Source: Sutcliffiella horikoshii (lineage in GTDB: Bacteria; Bacillota; Bacilli; Bacillales; Bacillaceae_I). Taken from it: a stretch of 64,000 bases of DNA. The position numbers and the translations under genes are program-made. Location of the stretch: assembly GCF_020524325.1 (NCBI RefSeq), contig NZ_JAIVKY010000007.1, positions 620,001 through 684,000 on the forward strand, read 5' to 3'. The notes beneath the pieces are model-generated. The model was not told the origin of the DNA and did not search any database. It saw nothing but the letters and a program-made list of their open reading frames with translations. Shown here one piece after another: positions 37,415 to 47,077 of the stretch (position 1 is its first letter; every line of letters begins with the position of its first letter).

Positions 37415-38722
37415 ATGGGGCGAAGCTGGAATCGCATAAAGAGATACTATAAAAAGAAAGGCTCACATCTAGTGAAAATAATGCTTCCTTCCAAGTATCT
37501 GCGTTATTATCCGCCAATCTATATTTTGAGAAATCCGATTGAACAAAGAGTGACACAAACCTTGAAAAAGGGATATCAGGTAGCGGTGATATCATTTTAT
37601 TTTCCTGACCTGGAGAATATCATCTCAAAAATTGGCAGACGTAAATATTTAGCATGTCGAGAAGTGATTAAGACCCAGCTTAAAAAAGTCATTGGGCAAA
37701 CATTTACAGATGAAGAAATCGTGTGTTTGCATGAACAATATAGTGATGGAATTTCTTTGTTATTAAAAGTGGATGCAAGATTTCACAGCACAACTGAACT
37801 TGAGGATAGACTTGCTAAAGTAAAGACTGTAATAGAAGGACGCAAGTATAAACAATTGGATAACCAGCATTTGTGTGTGCAATCTGGTTATGTTTTCTTG
37901 GAGTCAGGGGAATATTCGTTATCTGAATGCATGCTTAAAGCCCATGTACAGGCAATGGCCATGGCCGAAAAACAAGACAAATTACAATACCAGCAATTAA
38001 AATTTCAAATAAATCAGATCATAGCTTTTAAAGATATCACCCTTTTAGCTCAACCAATTATGGATGTGTCTAAAGGTGGAATCAAGGCGTGGGAATTACT
38101 GACTCGAGGCCCTAAAGGATCATTAATGGAAAATCCATTGCAGTTATTTTCCATCGCCAAACAGACCAACCGTTTATTTATGTTGGAGTTACTCATATTA
38201 GAGAAGGCATTTCAACTTATCTATCAATGCAAAATGAAGGAAGCGATTTTTATCAATTTTACTCCTACGACTTTAAATGAGGTAGAGTTGATTGAAAAGA
38301 TGCTGCTTCTGTTGAAAAAGTATCCTGAGATTATTCCGCAGAATATCGCTATTGAGGTGACAGAGCAAGATTCAATCGATGGGCTGAAGAATTTTGAACG
38401 GAACATTGTCGCGCTCAGGGAAATGGGCTTTCAAATTGCCGTCGATGATACGGGTGCCGGTTATGCGAGTTTTCATACCATCAATAGAATTATGCCTGAT
38501 ATAATAAAAATTGATCGTTCCGTTATTCAAGATATTGATAAAAATATGGTCAAAGAGAAGATGCTGCAGGGACTTTTGTTAATAGCAAATGAGACAGGCT
38601 CGCTCGTGGTTGCAGAGGGAATTGAGCGTCCTGAAGAGGTTCAGATTCTTTCCAAACATAAAGTGGACATGGCGCAAGGTTATTTTTACGCCAGGCCAAA
38701 ACTGCTGCAACCGGTAACATAA
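37415..38722 (+). CDS. EAL-domain protein, probable cyclic-di-GMP phosphodiesterase
   Basis: A 435-aa cytosolic protein. Residues 50-185 look like a degenerate GGDEF-type domain with no GGDEF motif. The EAL domain starts near 205: E227 in AWELLTRG (ELL in place of EAL), N281 in NFTPTT, E314 in IAIEVTEQD, D344-D345 in VDDTGAGYAS, the lysine in IIKIDRS, AEGIE and QGYFYARP. All metal and catalytic positions are kept, so it is probably active. ATG follows AGAAGGGAG. It is an insertion relative to the B. subtilis yutD-yutE order. Confidence 0.9.
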   Translation: MGRSWNRIKRYYKKKGSHLVKIMLPSKYLRYYPPIYILRNPIEQRVTQTLKKGYQVAVISFYFPDLENIISKIGRRKYLACREVIKTQLKKVIGQTFTDEEIVCLHEQYSDGISLLLKVDARFHSTTELEDRLAKVKTVIEGRKYKQLDNQHLCVQSGYVFLESGEYSLSECMLKAHVQAMAMAEKQDKLQYQQLKFQINQIIAFKDITLLAQPIMDVSKGGIKAWELLTRGPKGSLMENPLQLFSIAKQTNRLFMLELLILEKAFQLIYQCKMKEAIFINFTPTTLNEVELIEKMLLLLKKYPEIIPQNIAIEVTEQDSIDGLKNFERNIVALREMGFQIAVDDTGAGYASFHTINRIMPDIIKIDRSVIQDIDKNMVKEKMLQGLLLIANETGSLVVAEGIERPEEVQILSKHKVDMAQGYFYARPKLLQPVT

Positions 38723-38757
38723 CAACAGCCAAGATGACATACAAAGGAGAATACAGA

Positions 38758-39195
38758 ATGTACTTTGTGGATCGAGAAAAAATTGAGCAAACGTTACTTT
38801 ATATTGAAGAGAATATCGCTTTATATCAAGAGCATGTCTCATGGATTTCCTCCATTGAAAAGAAAGCCCTTGAACGGGTTGCAGTAGCAATCATTGAAGG
38901 CATCCTGGATGTAGGTAATGCCATGATTGACGGTTTTATTATGCGGGATCCAGGCAGCTATGAGGACATCATTGACATTCTGGAAGATGAAAAAGTAGTA
39001 TCAGGTGACATGGCGCAACAGTTAAAAAACCTTGTTCGTCTCCGTAAAACACTAGTACAAGAATATCTACTTATCCGTCACAAAGAGGTGGATGCATGTT
39101 TAGCGGAAGTACAGGATACAGTTGTTGCTTTCTGTGGTGCTGTCCGAATTTATTTGGAAAATGAATTAGGGCCTGTATCGGCTTTTAGAAATTAA
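38758..39195 (+). CDS. yutE: YutE, DUF86/HepT-like protein
   Basis: A 145-aa helical protein of the HepT/DUF86 family, whose members are often toxins paired with MNT nucleotidyltransferase antitoxins. Blocks VAIIEGILDVGNAMIDGFIM and YEDIIDILEDEKV are conserved. The RNase/AMPylation motif Rx4HxY reads RKTLVQEY, with glutamine in place of histidine. No MNT gene is adjacent, so it is an orphan and probably not a toxin. Start at ATG after AAAGGAG; it follows the EAL gene by 35 bases. Confidence 0.85.
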   Translation: MYFVDREKIEQTLLYIEENIALYQEHVSWISSIEKKALERVAVAIIEGILDVGNAMIDGFIMRDPGSYEDIIDILEDEKVVSGDMAQQLKNLVRLRKTLVQEYLLIRHKEVDACLAEVQDTVVAFCGAVRIYLENELGPVSAFRN

Positions 39196-39204
39196 TTTTG
39201 CCAT

Positions 39205-39238
39205 GAGAACGCTTTCTTTTATGAGAGCGTTCTTTCTT
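39205..39238 (+). terminator. Terminator after yutE
   Basis: AGAACGCT / AGAGCGTTCT hairpin with a T-rich tail. Confidence 0.75.
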
Positions 39239-39327
39239 GCTTTTATCGGGCTAGTAAATTGTGCTAACATGAACAGGTTAAAAGAAACCTAAACTAATGA
39301 AATGAAAATAGTGGAGTGTGAAGATAG

Positions 39328-40098
39328 ATGAAAAAGTACCAGGGATATTTAATCGACCTTGATGGAACGATGTATCGCGGAAAAGAAAAAATTGTAGAGG
39401 CAAGTCATTTTGTAAAAGCACTTTATGATAAGAAAATTCCTTATCTTTTTGTAACAAATAATTCCTCAAGAACCCCACAGCAGGTTGCGCAAAAGTTAAG
39501 GGACTTTGGCATCCCGACATTAGATGAACAAGTTTTTACAACAAGTAATGCCACGGCCAATTATATTTATGATTATAAGCCTGAAGCAAAAATCTATGTG
39601 ATTGGCGAGGAAGGAATCAGAACGGCGTTATTGGAAAAAGGCTTTGAGTTGGTGGAAGAGGGAGCAGATGTTGTAGTAAGCGGAATTGACCGTTCCATTA
39701 GTTACGAAAAGCTGGCACTTGGTGCGATTAATATTCGTAATGGTGCGCGTTTCATTTCAACGAACGGTGACATTGCCATTCCAACTGAGAGAGGGCTTCT
39801 TCCTGGAAACGGATCTCTTACTTCCGTATTGACGGTTTCAACGGAAACTCAGCCAACTTTCATCGGAAAGCCGGAAAAGGTCATCATGGAGCAGGCCCTG
39901 AAAGTATTGGGAGTACCTCGTGAAGAAACGCTGATGGTAGGGGATAACTACCATACAGATATTAAGGCGGGAATGAATGCTGGGATGGATACGTTGCTCG
40001 TGCATACAGGTGTGACGACAAAGGCGCATCTAGAAACGTACGAGGAGAAACCGACCTACACGGTGGATTCGTTGGAAGAATGGATCGAGAGAATATAA
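39328..40098 (+). CDS. yutF: YutF, HAD-IIA family phosphatase (NagD-like)
   Basis: A 256-aa HAD hydrolase: catalytic D10 and D12 in LIDLDGTMYRG, motif II FVTNNSS, motif III lysine in FIGKPEK and motif IV MVGDNYHTDIKAG. The square C2-type cap between motifs II and III marks subfamily IIA. The likely activity is a nucleotide or sugar-phosphate phosphatase; the substrate is not known. ATG after GGAGTGTG. Confidence 0.9.
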   Translation: MKKYQGYLIDLDGTMYRGKEKIVEASHFVKALYDKKIPYLFVTNNSSRTPQQVAQKLRDFGIPTLDEQVFTTSNATANYIYDYKPEAKIYVIGEEGIRTALLEKGFELVEEGADVVVSGIDRSISYEKLALGAINIRNGARFISTNGDIAIPTERGLLPGNGSLTSVLTVSTETQPTFIGKPEKVIMEQALKVLGVPREETLMVGDNYHTDIKAGMNAGMDTLLVHTGVTTKAHLETYEEKPTYTVDSLEEWIERI

Positions 40099-40120
40099 TT
40101 TTTGATGGAAACACATGAGG

Positions 40121-40165
40121 AAACCAGGCAGCTCCGACTTAAAGGAGATGCCTGGTTTTTGTTTT
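40121..40165 (+). terminator. Terminator after yutF
   Basis: AAACCAGGCA / TGCCTGGTTTTTG hairpin. Confidence 0.88.
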
Positions 40166-40175
40166 ATATCTATAG

Positions 40176-40676
40176 TCATTCAGTATTTGCTGCTCTATGT
40201 GCCAAACGGCTTGAAGCTGCAGCAGCGATTGCTCCAACGATATCATCTAGGAAGGTATGAACTTTCCCGGAGCTTTTGTCATTAAGGTGTTCTAATATAC
40301 CTGGTTTTAATTTGTCTATATAACCATAGTTTGTGAAGCCGATGGAGCCATAAACATTTACAATAGATAATGCCAATACCTCATCTACTCCATACAATCC
40401 TTCATCATCACGCAATATCCTTAAAAGAGGCTCTTGAATTTTGCCTTGCTCCGCCAATATGTCTAATTCGATTGCTGTAAGAACGGTATTTTGAACTTCA
40501 CGCTTTGAAAGAACACGGTCTACATTTTCCAGACACTCCGAACGCTCAAGGGCAGGGTGGTACTTCGACTGCAAGAAATACACCAACTCCGCAATATCAT
40601 CCATCGTCACCCCACGCTCCTCCAACAACGCCCGCGCCTTCTTCTCCACATCATCCATACTCTCAAAATTCTTCAT
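40176..40676 (-). CDS. yutG: YutG, phosphatidylglycerophosphatase A-like protein
   Basis: A 166-aa protein of the PgpA-like family (KSKYHPALERSECLENVDRV, VDEVLALSIVNVYGSIGFTNYG, HTFLDDIVGAIAAAASSRLAHR). Unlike E. coli PgpA it has few hydrophobic segments; only the C-terminal Ala-rich stretch could touch a membrane. A role in phosphatidylglycerol synthesis is inferred by family name only. I prefer the ATG at 40676 behind GGGTGAG. Confidence 0.82.
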   Translation of the reverse strand: MKNFESMDDVEKKARALLEERGVTMDDIAELVYFLQSKYHPALERSECLENVDRVLSKREVQNTVLTAIELDILAEQGKIQEPLLRILRDDEGLYGVDEVLALSIVNVYGSIGFTNYGYIDKLKPGILEHLNDKSSGKVHTFLDDIVGAIAAAASSRLAHRAANTE

Positions 40677-40743
40677 ACAACTCACCCATCTTTTATAATA
40701 TAGTCGAGGGGGTGTTTGCCTCCTCTTTAGTACTTTAGAGCGG

Positions 40744-40811
40744 TGAGGGTCAGACCCCTCTTTACTTCTTTATATCTTTAACGCTTTAGAGTAATGAGGG
40801 TCAGACCCCTT
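40744..40811. repeat. GGGTCAGACCCCT repeat pair 1
   Basis: Two copies of TGAGGGTCAGACCCCT (40744 and 40795, 51 bp apart), each preceded by CTTTAGAG. The core GGGTC..GACCC is a short palindrome. It lies in the yutG-yutH divergent gap. Confidence 0.88.
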
Positions 40812-40964
40812 TCCTTTTCATTTTTGTTTCTTTATCTACCCTTTATGCCCTTATTTGGTGGAATTAATAGCTTTTGGTCATAAAGTTTAGGAAGATAGCT
40901 ATTCTTAACAAGTTTTCTCTGTTTTCTTCATATAGTTGGTACTAGGGAGAAGGAGGGAACAGAG

Positions 40965-41972
40965 TTGAAGCAGATAATTTATGATCAATATGAGTTAAGG
41001 GTGGAAAGGAAGCAAAGGGTACGACAGTTTGATGCTTTTTGGTCTAACCGCGTACTTTATATCATGGTACCTGTTGCTCACTTGGAAGCAGAAGAAATTG
41101 ATGAGCTTCAAAAGATAAGTGACTATATGATACGCACGCATAAAGATATATATGTTAGTTCTTTTGTGAAAAATAAGAATGATACCTATACAACAGAGAT
41201 AGAAGGCCGTCAGATAGCCCTTTTTCGGATGCCTTATGATTATAGTTCAAGACAATTAGTCGTTGGAAAAGAACTTGCTGCCTTCCATACGCATGCTAGA
41301 AGCTATCCTGCTAAAGTGACAGCCATTAATCGAATTGGGCAATGGAAAAGCTTATGGGTGAAAAGGGTCGATCAAATGGAGAGCTATTTTAGAGAAAAGG
41401 TAAGAAGCAATCCAGTGGATGTCTTTGATACCCAGTTTGTTGAATCTTTTCCATACTATTTAGGTTTGACGGAAAATGCCATTCAGTATCTCGTGGATAC
41501 AGAGCTTGATGATAGTCCTATGATGAATGATGCAGCCACCCTTTGTCACCACCGCTTCACAGATCTCACCTGGCAGCAGGCGCAATGGATGAAGCTTCCG
41601 ACAGATTGGATATTTGATCATGCAAGCAGAGATCTTTCTGAATGGATACGGGTGGAATGTCGCAAAGGAAAAGACATGAACCCTGCGAAGGTCCAAACCT
41701 TTTTACAAGACTATGAACGGGTATCGCCCCTTTCAAGCTTTTCATGGCGACTCTTGTATGCAAGGTTAACGTTTCCAATCCACTATTTTGAGTGTGTAGA
41801 AGATTACTATACGAGCGGACCTGTGGCCGATAAAAAATGGCATGAGGACCGGATGAAAACAATTTTGCAATCCTCTACGTACTACGAACAAGTTCTCGGG
41901 AATTTTTATGATCTTGCAGGTGTACCCGCAAAAAGCTATGGAATCCCAGTATTAGACTGGGTGAAAAAATAA
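40965..41972 (+). CDS. yutH: YutH, spore coat-associated kinase-fold protein
   Basis: A 335-aa protein of the CotS/YutH group, which has an aminoglycoside-phosphotransferase-like fold. In this family only remnants of the catalytic motifs remain; here LCHHRFTDLTWQ stands where active kinases have the HxDxxxxN motif. It is expected in the spore coat, made in the mother cell. TTG start with AAGGAGGG eight bases upstream. Same neighbours as in B. subtilis. Confidence 0.88.
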   Translation: MKQIIYDQYELRVERKQRVRQFDAFWSNRVLYIMVPVAHLEAEEIDELQKISDYMIRTHKDIYVSSFVKNKNDTYTTEIEGRQIALFRMPYDYSSRQLVVGKELAAFHTHARSYPAKVTAINRIGQWKSLWVKRVDQMESYFREKVRSNPVDVFDTQFVESFPYYLGLTENAIQYLVDTELDDSPMMNDAATLCHHRFTDLTWQQAQWMKLPTDWIFDHASRDLSEWIRVECRKGKDMNPAKVQTFLQDYERVSPLSSFSWRLLYARLTFPIHYFECVEDYYTSGPVADKKWHEDRMKTILQSSTYYEQVLGNFYDLAGVPAKSYGIPVLDWVKK

Positions 41973-42074
41973 GCGCTTGCCCTATATTTGTATGTTTCGG
42001 AAAAGCTATGAGTGATAAAATAACAGGTAGCTTTAGGAACTATTCCAGACAACAAGATGTAGGGAGAGAGACAG

Positions 42075-43040
42075 ATGACAAGGCCATATGTGTTTATTAC
42101 GAGAAAGCTAAATGAAGAGCTATTCGCTCCTCTTATAGAAGTTGCGGATGTGAAGATGTGGGACAGTGAAAGCGAGCCTGTACCAAGGGAGATGCTGATG
42201 AAAGAAGCTCAAAAAGCAACAGCTCTTTTGACGATGCTCTCTGATAAAGTGGACGAAGAACTTTTAGATTGTGCGCCGAACCTGAAAGTGGTGGCGAACC
42301 TTGCAGTCGGATATGACAACATTGACGTGAAGGCAGCGTCAGAGAGAGGTGTGACGGTTTGCAACACACCAGACGTGTTGACGGAAACCACCGCAGATCT
42401 CACCTTTGCGCTGATGCTTGCGACAGCTAGAAGAATCACGGAGTCTCAGGAATTTGTAAAAGAGGGGCGCTGGCAAAGCTGGAGTCCCTTCCTGCTTGCT
42501 GGAGCTGATGTGCATCATAAAACAATCGGCATTGTGGGCATGGGTAAAATAGGACAAGCCGTTGCTAGGCGGGCAAAGGGATTTGGAATGAAGATTCTCT
42601 ATCATAATAGAAATCGTCATATAGAAGCTGAACAAGAGTTAGGAGCGGCATACAGAAGCTTTGAACAGTTGTTAGAGCATTCTGATTATGTTGTCTGCTT
42701 AACTCCGTTAACAGACGCTACAAGGCATCTGTTCAATGATGAAGCATTTAAACTTATGAAGGAATCTGCATTTTTCATAAATGTAGGGAGAGGGCAAGTG
42801 GTGGATGAGGAAGCGCTCATCGCGGCATTACAACAAAATGAAATTTCCGGAGCAGGCTTGGACGTTTTCTATGAAGAACCGATTGGAACAGATCATCCTT
42901 TGCTTCAATTTCCACAGGTTGTGGCAATCCCTCACATAGGAAGTGCAAGTGTAGAAACAAGGACAACGATGATAAAGCTATGCCGGGATAATATAGTGGC
43001 AGTGCTGCAAGGAAACAAAGCAAAAACAATAGTCAGATGA
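42075..43040 (+). CDS. D-2-hydroxyacid dehydrogenase (glyoxylate/hydroxypyruvate reductase type)
   Basis: A 321-aa NAD(P)-dependent dehydrogenase. NAD-binding GIVGMGKIGQAVARRAKGFG at about residues 155-174; the catalytic trio is the arginine of INVGRGQVVDE, the glutamate of DVFYEEP and the histidine of PHIGSASVETR. It resembles GyaR/GRHPR-like enzymes reducing glyoxylate or hydroxypyruvate; which substrate is preferred cannot be read. ATG after AGGGAGAG. An insertion between yutH and hom relative to B. subtilis. Confidence 0.9.
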   Translation: MTRPYVFITRKLNEELFAPLIEVADVKMWDSESEPVPREMLMKEAQKATALLTMLSDKVDEELLDCAPNLKVVANLAVGYDNIDVKAASERGVTVCNTPDVLTETTADLTFALMLATARRITESQEFVKEGRWQSWSPFLLAGADVHHKTIGIVGMGKIGQAVARRAKGFGMKILYHNRNRHIEAEQELGAAYRSFEQLLEHSDYVVCLTPLTDATRHLFNDEAFKLMKESAFFINVGRGQVVDEEALIAALQQNEISGAGLDVFYEEPIGTDHPLLQFPQVVAIPHIGSASVETRTTMIKLCRDNIVAVLQGNKAKTIVR

Positions 43041-43049
43041 GTCTAATCA

Positions 43050-43110
43050 GGACCGGATTCTTTTCTCTACAAAGAAGTGTGGAGAAGAGATCCGGCCTTT
43101 TATTTTTTTC
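43050..43110 (+). terminator. Terminator after the 2-hydroxyacid dehydrogenase gene
   Basis: Long hairpin GGACCGGAT / ATCCGGCCTTTT with a T tract. Confidence 0.88.
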
Positions 43111-43276
43111 TTATTACTCCCCCAGTAAGTTAAGCGCTTACATAAAGAGATCTGCTAAAATCCCCCCTTGTCAAGCACGCCAAAGCCCTCTATAATGTCC
43201 ATTATATAAATACAAATGTACACACAGAAAAGACAAAAGAAAAAAGGGTGGAGAATTCTTTAGTGCTTTAGCGGAG

Positions 43277-43328
43277 TGAGGGTCAGACCCCTCTTTAATC
43301 CTTTAACGCACTGAGGGTCAGACCCCTT
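43277..43328. repeat. GGGTCAGACCCCT repeat pair 2
   Basis: Two copies of TGAGGGTCAGACCCCT at 43277 and 43312 (35 bp apart), also preceded by CTTTAGCG / CTTTAACG. The second copy ends 19 bases before the hom start codon, abutting its ribosome site. No T-box or other threonine-operon leader is seen in 43111-43346. Confidence 0.88.
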
Positions 43329-43346
43329 CAAAGGGAGTGGAGTGCA

Positions 43347-44645
43347 GTGAAGGTGATTTCGGTTGGTTTGTTGGGGTTGGGTACGGTTGGTTGTGGTGTG
43401 GTGAAGATTGTGGAGGGTCATCAGGATAAGTTGATGCATCAGGTGGGTTGTCCGGTTCGGGTGAAGAAGGCGCTTGTGAAGGATTTGCATAAGGAGCGGC
43501 TGGTGGATTTAAATCCTGAGTTGTTGACTCTTCATGCGGAAGAGGTGCTTGATGATCCGGAGATTGATGTGGTCATTGAGGTAATGGGGGGAGTTGAAGA
43601 GACTCGACATCATATTTTAAGGGCACTTCATAACAAGAAACATGTAGTTACTGCAAATAAAGATTTAATGGCCGTGTATGGATCGGAACTTCTAGCGGCA
43701 GCTGCACAGAATAATTGTGACCTGTTTTACGAGGCCAGCGTGGCAGGTGGCATTCCAATTCTAAGAGGTTTGGTTGATGGGCTTGCCTCAGATAGAATCA
43801 CGAAAATGATGGGAATCGTCAACGGAACAACCAATTTCATCCTTACAAAAATGAACAACGAGGGTTCCTCTTATGAAGAAGTACTCAAAGAAGCGCAGGA
43901 ACTAGGATTTGCCGAAGCTGATCCAACTGCAGACGTGGAAGGAATCGATGCAGCAAGAAAAATGGCCATCCTCTCCACGCTTGGGTTTTCCATGAATATC
44001 GAACTCAAAGATGTTTCGGTGAAAGGAATCAGCTCCGTTTCTGAAGAGGACCTGAACTATAGCAAAAAACTTGGATATACAATGAAACTGATTGGCATTG
44101 CTCATCGTGAAAAGGAAAAGGTTGAAGTCAGCGTTCAGCCGACACTTCTCCCACATTATCATCCATTGGCAAGTGTACAGAACGAATATAATGCAGTATA
44201 CGTATACGGGGAAGCGGTAGGAGAAACGATGTTTTACGGACCAGGCGCAGGCAGTCTTCCTACAGCAACAGCGGTGGTGTCTGACCTTGTGGGAGTGATG
44301 AAAAACATGCGCCTTGGCGTGAATGGCAAAAGCATGGTAACCCCTCAATTCCAGAAAACACTCAAAGAAAAAGAAGAAATTCAGGCAAAGCATTTCCTCC
44401 GGGTTCATGTACAGGATGAAGTTGGAGTACTCTCTCACATTACGAATCTATTTTCGCAAAAAGGAGTCAGCTTTGAAAAAATCCTGCAACTGCCATTAAA
44501 GGAAGAAGCGTTGGCAGAAGTGGTGGTAGTGACACATCACGCCTCATTAGAGCGCTATGACGATCTCCTTCAAGAGTTGGCAGATATGCAATATGTGAAA
44601 GAAATCAAAAGCAGTTATCGGGTGGAAGGGGAAGTCGCGGTATGA
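43347..44645 (+). CDS. hom: Homoserine dehydrogenase
   Basis: Reduces aspartate semialdehyde to homoserine (432 aa), the branch point to threonine and methionine. The Rossmann motif is G10-x-G12-x-x-G15; [10 protein letters not shown] and [17 protein letters not shown] hold the catalytic region; a C-terminal ACT domain (about 353-430) should bind a feedback amino acid. GTG start after AAGGGAGTGGAG. The first ~70 codons end almost only in G or T, unlike the rest of the gene. First of hom-thrC-thrB. Confidence 0.97.
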   Translation: MKVISVGLLGLGTVGCGVVKIVEGHQDKLMHQVGCPVRVKKALVKDLHKERLVDLNPELLTLHAEEVLDDPEIDVVIEVMGGVEETRHHILRALHNKKHVVTANKDLMAVYGSELLAAAAQNNCDLFYEASVAGGIPILRGLVDGLASDRITKMMGIVNGTTNFILTKMNNEGSSYEEVLKEAQELGFAEADPTADVEGIDAARKMAILSTLGFSMNIELKDVSVKGISSVSEEDLNYSKKLGYTMKLIGIAHREKEKVEVSVQPTLLPHYHPLASVQNEYNAVYVYGEAVGETMFYGPGAGSLPTATAVVSDLVGVMKNMRLGVNGKSMVTPQFQKTLKEKEEIQAKHFLRVHVQDEVGVLSHITNLFSQKGVSFEKILQLPLKEEALAEVVVVTHHASLERYDDLLQELADMQYVKEIKSSYRVEGEVAV

Positions 44646-45700
44646 TGTGGAGAGGACTAGTTAAGGAATACAACAGATACTTACCAGTTAGTGACCAAAC
44701 ACCAAACGTATCCCTTCAAGAAGGACACACACCTCTTCTTTTTCTCGAGAACCTTTCAGAAAAATTAGGAGTAGAGTTGCATGTGAAAGTGGAGGGAGCT
44801 AACCCTACAGGATCCTTCAAGGACAGAGGGATGGCTCTGGCAGTTGCGAAGGCAAAGGAAGAAGGTAGTACAACAGTAGTTTGTGCCTCTACAGGAAACA
44901 CATCAGCCTCTGCAGCCGCTTATGCAGCAAGAGCGGGGATGAAGTGTATAGTCGTTATTCCAGACGGTAAAATAACGCAAGGAAAGCTTGCTCAGGCTGT
45001 CATGTATGGGGCCGAGATCTATTCCTTGGACGGCAATTTTGATGAAGCCCTGCAAATGGTGCGGCAATTATCAGAGGAACTTCCTATTACGCTCGTAAAC
45101 TCTCTAAATCCCTATAGAATAGAAGGACAAAAAACGGCTGCATTTGAAGTGTGCGACCAGCTTGGAAAAGCACCAGATGTCCTCGCGCTGCCTGTTGGAA
45201 ATGCAGGTAACATCACGGCATATTGGCGAGGGTTTCAAGAATATCATCAAGTCCGTGGCACTGGATTACCTGAAATGCGAGGTTTTGAAGCGGAAGGAGC
45301 TGCGGCAATCGTACAAAACCGTGTCATTCCTAACCCGGAAACAATCGCGACTGCCATTAGAATCGGAAACCCTGCAAGTTGGGAACATGCGGTCCGCGCG
45401 GCAGATGAATCCAAAGGGAAAATTGATTTTGTCACAGATGATGAAATGCTACATGCCTACAAACTACTTGCTCAATCAGAAGGGGTGTTTGCAGAACCAG
45501 CGTCTAGCGCATCCATTGCTGGGATTATCAAACAACTGAAATCAGGCGAATTGGCAAAAGGTAAACAGGTGGTTGCGGTATTAACAGGAAATGGTTTGAA
45601 AGATCCAGTGACAGCTACAACTTACGCAGATGTTAACGTTCAAAAGATCCCCAATGACTACTCACAACTCGTAAAGTCGTTTGAAGGTGTATCCGTATGA
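44642..45700 (+). CDS. thrC: Threonine synthase
   Basis: PLP enzyme (352 aa) converting O-phosphohomoserine to threonine. The PLP lysine is K60 in [11 protein letters not shown]; the phosphate-binding glycine loop is [22 protein letters not shown] is the serine/glycine end motif of this family. The start codon overlaps the hom stop (ATGA), indicating coupled translation. Confidence 0.97.
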   Translation: MMWRGLVKEYNRYLPVSDQTPNVSLQEGHTPLLFLENLSEKLGVELHVKVEGANPTGSFKDRGMALAVAKAKEEGSTTVVCASTGNTSASAAAYAARAGMKCIVVIPDGKITQGKLAQAVMYGAEIYSLDGNFDEALQMVRQLSEELPITLVNSLNPYRIEGQKTAAFEVCDQLGKAPDVLALPVGNAGNITAYWRGFQEYHQVRGTGLPEMRGFEAEGAAAIVQNRVIPNPETIATAIRIGNPASWEHAVRAADESKGKIDFVTDDEMLHAYKLLAQSEGVFAEPASSASIAGIIKQLKSGELAKGKQVVAVLTGNGLKDPVTATTYADVNVQKIPNDYSQLVKSFEGVSV

Positions 45701-46617
45701 ATGGATATAGAGATGGATTTGTGATCAAAGTACCCGGAAGCTCTGCCAATCTAGGGCCTGGATTTGATTCCATCGGGATGGCGGTAAACAAATACGTCAC
45801 CCTTTTTGTCAATCATGCAGACGAATGGAAGTTTACAAGTGTTCCGCCTCTTTCCATCAAAAAAGAGGAAAACATCCTTTACACTGTCTGTCAGGAATTG
45901 CAAAAGCTATGGAACGTGGGAGCCCCTCCGGCACATGTTCTGACCATGAGTGACATTCCGCTGGCAAGAGGCCTTGGGAGCAGTGCAGCAGCTATTGTGG
46001 GAGCCATTGAAATTATGAATGTACTATGTGAAAAGAATCTTAGTCCAGATGAAAAACTGCAACTGGCAGCAAAGTTCGAAGGGCATGCCGATAATGTTGC
46101 GGCTTCACTATATGGAGGGCTTGTCGTCTCTACCTTTCAGAACGAAAAATGGGAGTATGTAAAGCTACCGGTGGATGACTTGGAAACGGTGGCAGTCATT
46201 CCGGAATTTGAAGCCAAAACGAAGGATTCAAGAGGTTTATTGCCAGACAAACTTTCATTTGGTGACGCGGTGACAGGCAGCAGCCATGCCAATGTGATGC
46301 TTGCGGCGTTTATGCTTAAAAAATGGGATCTCGTTGGTAAAATGATGGAAAGTGATATTTTCCATGAGCCTTACCGCCAAAAATTGTTTCCAGATTTCAG
46401 GGAACTAAAAGAGAGAGCAGGAAAAGCGGGAGCGTTTGGTGTGACAATTAGCGGTGCCGGACCGACTGTCATCTGTTTTTGTGAAAAAGGAAAAGGTAGA
46501 AATGTTGTCAACGCGCTCTCTTCGGAGTTTCCACAACATAAAGTGGAGCTTCTGCAAGTAAGTAAAGCAGGTAGCGAGGTGCATTCCAATCATTTATGTA
46601 AAGTGTCATCCATATAA
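45697..46617 (+). CDS. thrB: Homoserine kinase
   Basis: GHMP-family kinase (306 aa) that phosphorylates homoserine. Substrate motif [15 protein letters not shown] at 15-29, ATP loop [16 protein letters not shown] near 91-106 and C-terminal [14 protein letters not shown]. The ATG overlaps the thrC stop (ATGA). Last gene of the threonine operon, followed by a terminator. Confidence 0.97.
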   Translation: MNGYRDGFVIKVPGSSANLGPGFDSIGMAVNKYVTLFVNHADEWKFTSVPPLSIKKEENILYTVCQELQKLWNVGAPPAHVLTMSDIPLARGLGSSAAAIVGAIEIMNVLCEKNLSPDEKLQLAAKFEGHADNVAASLYGGLVVSTFQNEKWEYVKLPVDDLETVAVIPEFEAKTKDSRGLLPDKLSFGDAVTGSSHANVMLAAFMLKKWDLVGKMMESDIFHEPYRQKLFPDFRELKERAGKAGAFGVTISGAGPTVICFCEKGKGRNVVNALSSEFPQHKVELLQVSKAGSEVHSNHLCKVSSI

Positions 46618-46665
46618 AAAACCGGCAAGCTGACTAGAACTGTCCGCTTGCCGGTTTTATTTTTC
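46617..46665. terminator. Bidirectional terminator between thrB and nfu
   Basis: AAAACCGGCAAGC / GCTTGCCGGTTTT hairpin with T-rich flanks on both strands. Confidence 0.92.
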
Positions 46666-46675
46666 TAAAAGAATA

Positions 46676-46912
46676 TTAGAATACTTGCTCTACTTCGATG
46701 ATGCCTGGTACTTCTTCAAGTAATGCACGTTCAATACCAGCCTTCAATGTGATCGTGGAACTTGGGCAAGAACCGCATGCACCTAATAGACGCAACTTTA
46801 CGATGCCGTCTTCCACATCTACTAATTCACAGTCCCCTCCGTCACGAAGAAGAAACGGACGTAATTTATCTAGTACTTCCTGAACTTGCGCATTGATTTC
46901 CGGGTTAGACAT
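46676..46912 (-). CDS. yutI: Nfu/NifU C-terminal-domain Fe-S carrier (YutI)
   Basis: A 78-aa Nfu domain: [17 protein letters not shown] and [18 protein letters not shown] with the cluster-binding CxxC. It receives [4Fe-4S] clusters from SufBCD and delivers them to client enzymes; LipA and aconitase are typical clients of Nfu proteins. ATG after AAGGAGCG. The convergent partner is the threonine operon. Confidence 0.95.
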   Translation of the reverse strand: MSNPEINAQVQEVLDKLRPFLLRDGGDCELVDVEDGIVKLRLLGACGSCPSSTITLKAGIERALLEEVPGIIEVEQVF

Positions 46913-47077
46913 AGTTATCGCTCCTTTCCTTACATAATTCTATTATAAAGAAAACTACTCAAAAAATCTATTGCTCTGCACTGGGTCTTTTTAGGAAATG
47001 AAGATTTATTCTATGAAAAAGTAAGCGTTTTACGTTAAAATGAAGAAAATGCTGTGAATGTTGGGGGATGTCGGCTT

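Noticed and set aside
38758-39195. HepT-MNT toxin-antitoxin module
   Set aside because: No MNT gene is adjacent and the catalytic histidine is replaced, so a TA call is not supported.
43111-43346. T-box or leader-peptide attenuator before hom-thrC-thrB
   Set aside because: No specifier hairpin, T-box bulge or run of threonine codons was found; only the GGGTCAGACCCCT repeats are present.
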